A DNA stretch of 64,000 nt from Takakia lepidozioides (taxonomy: Eukaryota > Streptophyta > Takakiopsida > Takakiales > Takakiaceae), in contig CM060733.1 of NCBI GenBank assembly GCA_030704615.1, positions 18,600,001 through 18,664,000 of the forward strand. Direction: 5' to 3'. Position 1 is the stretch's first letter. Every line of letters begins with the position of its first letter. Under the pieces are notes generated by a model that worked only from the letters and a program-made list of their open reading frames with translations, was not told the DNA's origin and did no database searches. Shown here in pieces: positions 55,746 through 64,000 of this stretch. Position numbers and translations under genes: made by a program.

Positions 55746-58689
55746 CGATTGAAATATGAATCAAATGCAAGTTTCAGCAACATGCAGCACCGAATTCAAA
55801 GGTAGAAGCTCCTTTTACCCGTCTAAACATAATGTATAATGCTACATACATCACCTGCTCGTCAAAACAAATCTCTTCATCACCACAGAAAATAGAAGGC
55901 AACTTTGCAAGAGACAGAAGCTTCACCTTCATATTTCGTGCGCTCGTGACTCGGTTTCTCCGGCAAGAGCAATCACTTCACCAGCAGTTTACTAGAGAGC
56001 AGTCTATATTAGCGGTCCACCGCATGTTTAGATGGGGTTAAGCAATGGGCATGCAACAACAAAGTTGTAGGAAAGAAGGCCATATTCGTTAAATTGGCAC
56101 AGCTGCACTAAACTTAACTACTCCGGCACTACCCTTATTTTGAAATTGCATTGAACAATTGGCAATGTGAAATTTGCCAATTTAATGATTATGGCCTTAA
56201 GACTCACCAGTAATAGTGTGCCCAATTCAATGCAACAGAACTCTCAGTTGGAACTCGTGTTTTCACCAATGAATGTCGCCATGGCCATATACCTCAGCTG
56301 AAGGGTGGCAGCGTTTCGATGGCAAAGCTGCAAATTGATTAAAAGAGAAGTTTCTCTCGTGAACACTGTCCTGTCAAAATTGTTAGTAATTTTCACAAGT
56401 TCCATCGTATAAGTCTTCATACATAGCCCCAAAACCCCTTTTTAAAGGTACAATGATTACACAATATGCAACTTACAGTATGCTTAGATTCAGAGATTGT
56501 TAATACTGTAGGCTATAACGTCTCAAAAAGGGCTGAATATATCGTCTTCTGGACCTATTTGCTCTAGCTGCAACGCTAACTGGCAAACAAAAGAGGGACA
56601 CAGTGATGATGTAAGCCAAAAACCATGGTGCCTATTCTGATTTCTAGTTGGACAACTTGGACTTGAATATGCACATGTTAGAGTTTCAAAAATTGTGCCA
56701 TCTCTCTTCAAGAAATTCTGTTTGGACGTCTACATTGACAAAAACCTACGGTACTTCAGCCATCTCCAGTTTGGGTAAAATGGAAGCAATTTAGTCTGTT
56801 TCTCCTGTGGGTCTTCTTCGCATTGAGCGCGTTTCGCAGCTAAGCCCTGGACGCTTCAGTCCTCTCGCATCACCAGCAGGACGGACTGCATGCCAGCATG
56901 TGAATTTCGATCATCCCAGAAACATAATACTACTCATGAGCATAAACTCACAAGTAGGTGGCACGCAATTATCAATGGCATTAATTTCATATTGGTCGGC
57001 AACTGGAGCATTGATTCAAACGGCTTCAAGAACGGTATGAAATTTATCTGTGTCAACACTTGTGGCCAGAATGTTGTGTGTTTACTAACCAGTCATTGGA
57101 TCTCTGTGCACCAATCTTCTAGGGGAGGGCCTCGAGTGGAGGGCCCTCCCCTATACGTAAAGAACTGGCCACATTTCTTTTCCCGAGAGTAAAAGATGAG
57201 CAGCAGTGCACGCATAGGTAATCTACACGATGCATTCCATTTCGAGAGAATGCACTGCCCCTGACAGGCGGGAAAAGGCGATTATGCAGATTTGAAGTGT
57301 GGCAAGATGCAGCCTCTTCGCAGCCTCTTTCTACACGATCTGGCGAGGTAAGGGTCTGGATGAGTGTAATCAGCAACTAAGTGAATTCATGAGTGGACTC
57401 ATTGTGAGCGCCGAAATGGCCACCAGTCTTAGTGTTCACCTCAAGTACAGCTCATGATTTCACCAAAGCAGGTCTAATTATCACATATTTTACTTGGTAC
57501 AAGTAAAAGTCGTACTTCATACAATATTACAGAATGGATATCTACACAACAAAGTGTTGTGAGTAGATTGAAGCGAGCAGTATTTGATTTCTTCTGTATA
57601 CTTAAGTAGGGCAATTTCAGTTACAAGTTTGTGTCTGTAGAGCGAGGGATTGCGAAAATTTTAATAGAAGTGATAACCCGTTTTTTCTTAAGTTTCTGAG
57701 TTTTGAGTGAATTATTGGCTTAAACCTGCTTGGAAACGAACATGATAGCTTACAAGTCTTGTGTGGCTGGTAGTCCGGAATGGGCTTAAATCGAAGAGCG
57801 TGCTTTGGTTTCTGCTCACCTCACTTGATATACCTGCTTCTTGTTTCATGGAGAGCTTTTGTTTGGGTGCACATCAGAATTTAAGCTTGACATGGGCTAA
57901 TGGATAACATGGATATGGGTGGGCATTTCCCGGCATTTTCCGCTGGCACCCACACTCTTCCCCTAAGGATGGGCTCTATAAATATGCAGCTCCCCGGCAC
58001 GCGCGAAGGGTGGCGGCAGGTGGCACAAACAGGTGGCAGGTGGTTGATGCAGGGAGAACGCTGAAACGCAGGGTGGAGAGCCGGGCATTCTCGGGGTGCT
58101 CGACGGCACACTTCCTTGCGTTCTGACGGCGTGACCGGAAGTTTTTGCCCGGGAATGGCCACCGGCTCCGGGATTCAAGTATGAAGCTGGTTTTTTGGCA
58201 TCTGTCATAGCAAACAGCTTGGAATGTAACTTCAGGGTACTCAGTAACTTGGGTAGGCTAACAACAAAGAGCAATTTGGCTTCCCTCACAAATTGCCCCC
58301 AATTTTGGGGGATGTGGGGATCCCATGAGAGAAATGGGCATTTTGACCCCCCTGTTTTCCCATACAAAGCAACCATTACGCATTTTTGGAATTTGGCTCT
58401 GGAATTTTGGGAGGCTTTGCTGTGCCATCTGAATCAGGGTAGGTTGTATCAATGAAAAATCGAAAAGGTAGGCCATCTGATTGGTCAAACCAAATTTTCA
58501 TGTTTGAAAATACATCCTGCAAAATTTTTTGGCCTAGGACTTTGTTATAATCTTTCAAATTAGACGGTCAAATCTCCTGAAATTTTTACTGGAGGTGCAT
58601 GAAGTAGGTAGGATCACTTTGGTGCGGTTCATCCCCTCGGATGTTTCTCAAATGAGAGATATACCCTCATCCATGAGGGTATGTCTGGT
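55746..58689. other. Gene-poor stretch
   Basis: No coding exon I can support. A perfect 11-bp-arm inverted repeat lies at 57121-57152. The rest shows no repeat or RNA I recognise. Confidence 0.35.
57121..57152. repeat. GC-rich perfect inverted repeat (hairpin)
   Basis: Arms AGGGGAGGGCC (57121-57131) and GGCCCTCCCCT (57142-57152) with a 10-bp loop TCGAGTGGAG. It stands out in AT-rich surroundings. No poly-T follows, so a terminator is not indicated. Confidence 0.7.
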
Positions 58690-58869
58690 TTTGGATGGCC
58701 CCCCCTCAAAAACAGGCTCGTCCTCAAGGGGTTAAAAGTGTCGCATTATACGTGTCCTAGTCGTATTATGGAGGGAGTTTCATACACAGAAAAGTTTGGT
58801 GCTCAAAATTTTCGTCGTATAATCGAGGTGTCATATTATGGAGTGTCGTATTATCGAGGTTAGACTGTA
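58690..58869 (-). mobile_element. Terminus of a pogo/Tigger-like Tc1-mariner element
   Basis: Read on the minus strand from 58869: TA, then CAGTCTAACCTCGATAATAC, then further ATACGAC/ATATGAC subterminal repeats. The CAGT...TCGATAATACGA start next to TA is typical of pogo/Tigger-group termini. No opposite end was found, so the element appears truncated or its other end is degenerate. Confidence 0.45.
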
Positions 58870-59423
58870 TCAGGTCCTGGGTGCTTGTAACTGAGAAAGC
58901 ATGTCTTTGGTTCTGCTGATTCTGCTTCATTGATGATTGTGTTAGGTCTCCCTCTGACCGGATTCCTGATTGTATATGTGGAATTTTGAGGAGTTATTAT
59001 TATCTCGACGAGTGCAAGTTGCACTCGCTTTGTGACTCAGGGCTGATATTTTAATATTTTTACAATGTGAATTATGAAGTATAATTGGTTTAGCATTGGT
59101 AGAGTGGTAGAATTTGTAGTATTTCTATTGTTACCATTCCACCTTCCCAAGCGCCGGGAATACCAATTCCCCGAAATGTATTGAGGTTGAAGATGCGTCG
59201 TCATGTCATGAAGTGGGAGAATGGTAACTCCTAATAATCCATGCATGGAGGAAGTAACGTTTTCAAGGAATGGCATTCCGGGAGGATTGTCCTCGTCTGA
59301 CACCTGCTATTTGAGAAGCCAAGAATTTCAATCCTTGGATAATGCATTGAGGTTGGAGGAGAGGGTGGCACCTTGTCATACATTTCATGAAGTAGGAGAA
59401 TGGTAACTTGAGATAACTTGAAG

Positions 59424-61370
59424 CACTAGTAGAAAACCTGTCAATTGTGACCTTCCGTTATGTGACTGACTGTCCGTTTTGACTGATTATGTGACTGGAT
59501 TTGAGGATGTGTACGTGATGTGGCATTACGCCTTTAAAACGCTGAATGTAGTGGGAGACATCATGACCTTTTTGTAATGACCAATTGCGTTACTTTCACG
59601 TGCAACCTCTGACAGGATGGTACGCTGGTTTCCGGCATGTCAAATCTTCCCCACCCTGTCTTGAGGGTGACATGGAACTGAAGGAGTGTCAACTCCAGTC
59701 GGGGTTACACTGGGTTACACGACGAGGTGTGTAACTCCACTTGGGGTTACACAGAATGGAGTGTAACTCCAGTCGGTGTAACCCACACTTGGTCTCGAAA
59801 TTTGACTAAGTCCAAATGTGGCTAAGTATAAAATGGACCAACTAGAGTTACATGAGAAATCGAGGTTACAGAGGGTTACACCAAGTGAAGGGTTACATCG
59901 ACCAGGGTTACACCGAGTGGAGGGTTACATCAATCGGGGTTCCACCGAGTGTAGGGCTACATCAACTGGGGTTACACTGCCACAGCCTCCCATCAGGAAC
60001 TGAGCCCATAACCTCGCAGTCTCCATTGCTATCACCTTACCATCACGCTACCCACCACAGCTTGCAACCCACTCGGATTCATAAGTATTCAATAGTGAAA
60101 CCAAGATAATATGGGGTGGGGAAGATTTGACAGGAGCCCCGCCGGAGGAGCCCAGGTTGCCGGAATCCGGCGAAAGTACTGTCAGATCACACGCGTCCAT
60201 TAAGTTCTTACATTATTCATATTATCTTCCCTCGCTTATTTTCCCGATACTGTCTCTTCAATGATAAACTTCTCTTGTCACTGATGAATGTGCACAGTTT
60301 CTAACAACTGCAGTTGTTTCTTCGTCGCCACAATAACGTCGAATAAAAATGGTAGATGCCAAAATTGTTCATTACCACGATAGTAACTCCACGAATTCCG
60401 ATCATTTCCGCAACCCTCATTAAACAGACATGATTCATTCGAAGATTTGACCATCGGAGATTTCAAAGCTGGTTCGTCAAGTCTGTAAGTATCTACACTA
60501 AGTTATATCCAAATGGTACTTCCGTGACCATTATTTTATGATGAACCCTTTGCTTCTCTGTATAATTCACTCAGTCCCCACAGAAGCTGGAAGCCACCAG
60601 TATATAATTAATTACATACCCAATATTCGTAAAACAAGCTTTGAAAATGAACATTGACATTCTCAGTGCTTCTCCAACAATTGTAGCAATTGCACTCTTT
60701 ATTACGACATCGTCAAACTATAAAAATACTCGCAAACCTGCCTATAGAATGTCCAGTCACTACCACACAGTAAAGTTGTTCACCGTCGACTCAGTTTCTT
60801 TTTAAAATAAACCAAATACTGCTGATGAAACTCCTCCAAAAGAAGAAACATGTACAGACACTTCATGCTACCATCTACCTAAACAGACGGTGAGTGCACT
60901 GTGCCCATGCAACTCGAATACTACATATTAACAAACCAGTAATCATAGCATGTAGAATTCTGCGATGTAGAACATGTTTGACAGAAACACATCATCATGA
61001 GCGACGGGTAGATACCCGACTTTGCACAATCTAAGGTCATGCCACACTTGTCCCGACGAACTTTTACATTTTTCTGAAGTTGTATGTTCAGTATGTCTAC
61101 ATCGTTGTGTCCTGGAAATGTTCCAAATACTTCATTTTGCAGACAAACAAGGGCAGTACACCTGTCTCGAAACATCCGGAGTGGAATTTACCAGAGAGAA
61201 GTTCATTTCGGAGATAAACTTACCGTCATGTCCTTTGTGACTGAAGTGTCCGTTCTGACTGATCCGTTGTGACCAAGATGAACACAGTCACATTCTGCAG
61301 AATATGTCCAGGCTTGTAACTCAAACTCTAGTCACAAATGCAGTTATATTAGACTGGTTTCCTACCAGTG
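59424..61370. mobile_element. Non-autonomous CACTA (En/Spm) element
   Basis: The left end is CACTAGTAGAAAACCTGT. The right end, read inverted, is CACTGGTAGGAAACCAGT. Both are flanked by the 3-bp duplication AAG (59421-59423 and 61371-61373), exactly the CACTA signature. Subterminal TGTGACT and TGTCCGTTYTGACTGAT motifs recur near both ends (59449-59500, 61238-61275), as expected of transposase-binding repeats. At 1947 bp with no transposase frame, it is non-autonomous. Confidence 0.85.
59684..59985 (+). repeat. GGGTTACAC degenerate minisatellite
   Basis: About a dozen imperfect units built on GGGTTACAYC, alternating with CGAGTGGA/CAATCGG-like spacers; some units are in the inverse order (GTGTAACTCC). 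It lies inside the CACTA element, near its left end. Confidence 0.8.
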
Positions 61371-61553
61371 AAGTTGGATGAAGTTAACTTTCTCTGAAGA
61401 TTGCTCCTGTGACACCCACTATTACCTCTTCTATGATGCTTTAGTGATCTTACAATGGCTTGTACACTGCAGGCCAATTTGATTTCAAAAATCGTTAATA
61501 TTTTCATTAAGTGTTTCAGAACTGTACAACAGAAGGATCCAAATGAGACTTTG

Positions 61554-61847
61554 CTATGGCGAGGATCCGCGATCACTGTCCAATGCATCCCCGGCCTCAT
61601 GCATGGATGGCTGCCTTCCACCTGCCTCCGAACCTGCACTGCTGCTATCGCTGTTACTCCGAGAAGCCCTCCCCTCAAAAATACCATCCTCACCAACTGG
61701 AACTGTCCACCTGGGTGCGGAACTGTCCTCATCATCCCCCTCGCTCTCGGACGCGGATTCTATGACGAACTTGCCTACTCTGCCTTTCACAATTCCATGT
61801 TTGGCCTCACGCCTCATTATAATTCTCTGCTCCTTCCCGAATATCAA
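61554..61847 (-). CDS. Possible terminal exon of an unidentified gene
   Basis: The minus strand is open with Ser/Asp/Glu-rich composition typical of a real disordered C-terminus (FVIESASESEGDDEDSS, then SRSNSDSSSAGSEAGG) and ends at a stop at 61554. The other strand is also open for 194 codons but has unconvincing composition. No matching upstream exon was found, so it may be an isolated remnant. Function unknown. Confidence 0.3.
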   Translation of the reverse strand: MIFGKEQRIIMRREAKHGIVKGRVGKFVIESASESEGDDEDSSAPRWTVPVGEDGIFEGRASRSNSDSSSAGSEAGGRQPSMHEAGDALDSDRGSSP

Positions 61848-62197
61848 TTGCTCGAACTGAGTAGGCCTATCCTCCCTCCTGATGGCTTCTCTGGATCATT
61901 AGGGGGTGCCAGAGTGGCAGGGCGATCATTGCATCACTGCCAACTGGTAAGGATCCTCTTTGTTTTTGGACAACATATTGAAGGTGGCAAGTTTCGCTCT
62001 TCCAATATTCTGTCCCTCCCATCTGTAGTCTCTCATTAGCTCCATGCTGATTCTGGCAAGTTACACATAGAAGTGGTAACCATGGGAGGAAGGGGGCTAT
62101 GGTAGTTTCAGTTGTGGATAGTTTAACAGTCCACTGGACTTAAGGTTGGCTATGTCTAGATTACATACCATTGCATGCTGCAGTTGGATATATGGGC

Positions 62198-62616
62198 TGT
62201 TGCTTGTCAACGTAAGTATCTAGAGCTCTTATAAATGTAGTCAAAAGCCTGTATTAAAGATATGCATGAAATTGTAAGTCTTAAAGCTGTAGACTTAGCT
62301 GTGGAGCTATTGTACAAAGCTTACACCAGAATGTAGTTCTTCATTGCAAGGAAAAAAAACGAATACACGGGAGCACAGAAGAGATATACATGGCTCTACA
62401 CCAGCCGATATACTCGGCAGAAGGACTATGTATGGCGGGAGCACCAAGTTCAAACTCCACTGCCAGGCTGTAACAAATACTCCACTGCCAGCTATAACTA
62501 ATATGGACGTGAATGTCAAAGTCCTAGATACTATACCGCAGATATAAAGAAGTAATCTGATCTGAAAGTGGAACTATCACTTACATTGATCATTCTTGAA
62601 TCTAGATATTACAACA
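62198..62616 (-). mobile_element. Copia 3' LTR, tentative
   Basis: Bounded by TGTTG and CAACA, a 5-bp inverted terminal repeat. On the minus strand it follows the purine-rich AAGAATG...AGTGGGAG tract after the copia stop codon, the expected place for the polypurine tract. It contains a TATATC promoter-like motif. There is no second LTR in the window to confirm its limits. Confidence 0.5.
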
Positions 62617-62655
62617 CTCCCACTAAGAATGATCAATGTAATAGTATCCTCCCAC

Positions 62656-63426
62656 TCATTGATCTGTAATCGGGGGGCCTGCAACAAGAGAAAGCATGCT
62701 GCAGAAACGTCGAAACTTATCAGGTACCAGCGCCTTGGTGAGTATGTCTGCAACTTGATCATTCGTATTGATGTACACAACTCGAATGAATCCACGATGC
62801 TGGAAGTCTCTCACTATGTGGTATTGTATATCAATGTGCTTGGTTCTGCGATGGTACTCTGGATTGAGTATGAGCTTTATCGCACTTTGATTGTCTCCAT
62901 GAAGTTGAGTTGGTTCTTGCCTGAGAAGTTGTCTCAACCATACAACCTCTTTGCTAGTAACGCACGCTGCAATATACTCCGCCTCCATGGTAGAACCTGC
63001 CACACATTGTTGTTTTCGACTTACCCAAGTCACGGGTCCACCATTGAGAAAAACCAAGCACCCACTGCGAGATTTACGGTCATCTCCAGCGTAGTCCGCA
63101 TCTGCAAATGCGGTGAGTATGTTGTTGCAGTCTCCAGCAAAGTAACAGAGTTTGTAATGCACTGTACCCTTCAGATACTTCATAATCCGCCGAACAGCAT
63201 TACAATGAACATGCTTTGGCTTGGTAGAAAACTTTGCCACACAATAGAGTAATCTATATCCACTGCAATCATCTTTGAAAGATACAAAATAAAAGGCTCC
63301 CCCAAGCGAGGCAACACTCATGGGACCACACAAGTCAGAGTGATAAAATTGACTAGGCTTTTCAGCTTTCTTTCTATCTGGGCCCTCGATGGCCTGTGTG
63401 TTGAGCAGTAGGCTCAGTAAATTCAC
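62656..63426 (-). mobile_element. Ty1/copia pol remnant with internal deletion
   Basis: A 256-codon minus-strand frame. It begins in the integrase core (FYHSDLCGPMSVASLGGAFY, DDCSGYRLLY) and jumps at about KFSTKPKHVHCNAVR into the RNase H region (AFADADYAGD, GSTMEAEYIAA, RTKHIDIQYH, DILTKAL). All of the reverse transcriptase is missing, yet the frame stays open across the junction. The RNase H motifs and the ADILTKAL ending are typical of plant copia elements. Confidence 0.85.
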
Positions 63427-63441
63427 TGGACGTTAAAGAAA

Positions 63442-63480
63442 CTTTATCTTTATCTTTATCCTTTATCTTTGTTCTATCTT
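63442..63480 (+). repeat. (CTTTAT)n imperfect short repeat
   Basis: About six imperfect copies of TTTATC between the copia remnant and the LINE fragment. Probably the junction or tail of one of the two insertions. Confidence 0.6.
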
Positions 63481-63489
63481 TGATTCAGC

Positions 63490-64000
63490 TTCAACCAGCA
63501 GGAAATTGAGATTGTGAAATCATACCGGTACCTGGGTATGGTTATCCACTCCCCCAAGTTTCACTTTGCAGCCACTGCCCTGGACAGATTGACTAAAGGT
63601 AAGGCGGCCTCCGTCCGCCTTCAGGCCAAATGCAAGCAAATACATCTGCGTCATCCCCCAACCAAAAAGTGGCTGTTTGACACCGTCGTCAGCCCTGCTA
63701 CCATCTATGGTTGTGAGTTCTGGGCACCTGGCGTCCCTGTCTCCTGGTGGGAAAAGAATTTGGAACCATTCCAGTCATCTTTTCTCCAAGCAATGCTTGG
63801 CGCCAGGAGCACAACTCCATCTCAGATCCTAGGTGCAGAGTTCGCATGTGTACCATTGCAATCCGAGGCCCTCTTCCGGCTTACAATCTTTCTCCATAGA
63901 TTACAGGCCCTTCCACCCAAGGGGCTCGTGGCAAGGGCCCTCACATGTACAACATCTATGAGGCTCAAAGCTGCAGGTTTCAGGAACTCCTGGTATGCTC
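63490..64000 (+). mobile_element. LINE reverse-transcriptase fragment, runs off window
   Basis: Plus-strand frame from 63490: IVKSYRYLGMVIHSPKFHF (the 'YLG' thumb motif of LINE reverse transcriptases), then TTPSQILGAEFACVPLQSEA and FRLTIFLHRLQ. The frame then shifts to GPHMYNIYEAQSCRFQELL near 63930. It is the same family as the intronic fragment 11516-11745. The upstream polymerase core is missing. Confidence 0.75.

Noticed and set aside
61455-62039. 194-codon plus-strand frame
   Set aside because: Its composition (many Cys/Pro/Leu clusters) looks non-coding, and the opposite strand has a more protein-like acidic Ser-rich frame. No family match.
1-64000. CRISPR arrays, bacterial operons or rRNA genes
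   Set aside because: No regularly spaced repeats, no Shine-Dalgarno-led gene runs and no rRNA signature. The MntH-like gene is embedded among intron-bearing plant genes, so contamination is unlikely.

Overview
The window is nuclear DNA from a streptophyte (green-plant lineage). Several genes are typical plant orthologues: a plastid-targeted 3-isopropylmalate dehydratase large subunit, an R-SNARE of the plant VAMP72 group, an RBP47-type triple-RRM protein, an NC2-beta/Dr1 protein, and a DLN-motif RING ligase. Most genes are split by many introns of about 0.1 to 2.5 kb, and about half of the window is transposon-derived. I infer a repeat-rich, early-diverging streptophyte (a charophyte alga or spore-bearing land plant). 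The sequence alone does not fix the species.

Layout. Positions 1-3127 (minus) hold a RING E3-ligase gene that runs off the left edge. Positions 5177-13997 (minus) hold a complete 14-exon 3-isopropylmalate dehydratase gene with LINE fragments in its introns. It is divergent from the five-exon Dr1/NC2-beta gene (14787-16332, plus), and a 372-bp hAT-type MITE sits in the shared promoter. VAMP72 (18198-21052, plus) is followed by a convergent HscB/Jac1 co-chaperone gene (22818-25754, minus). HscB in turn is divergent from RBP47 (26181-32898, plus). An intronless bacterial-type NRAMP/MntH gene (34847-36334, minus) and a two-exon carboxylesterase (38982-40402, plus) complete the gene-rich part.

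From about 42.9 kb onward the window is mostly mobile and degenerate sequence. It contains a second hAT MITE, an AT-rich gene-poor tract with SINE-like pieces, and a Ty3/gypsy element whose polyprotein ends in a PHD finger and carries four in-frame stops. Next come a broken gene with a ParB-like GGQHT motif, a multiply frameshifted gene of an unnamed family, and a small Cys-rich gene. Then follow a pogo/Tigger-like terminus, a CACTA element with an exact AAG target duplication, an internally deleted Ty1/copia element, and a LINE reverse-transcriptase fragment running off the right edge.

The host genes are unrelated housekeeping functions (leucine biosynthesis, transcription repression, exocytosis, Fe-S assembly, RNA binding, metal transport). 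Two head-to-head pairs probably share promoters. Exon borders were placed by eye from GT/AG sites, reading-frame phase and remembered family sequences; none was checked by alignment.
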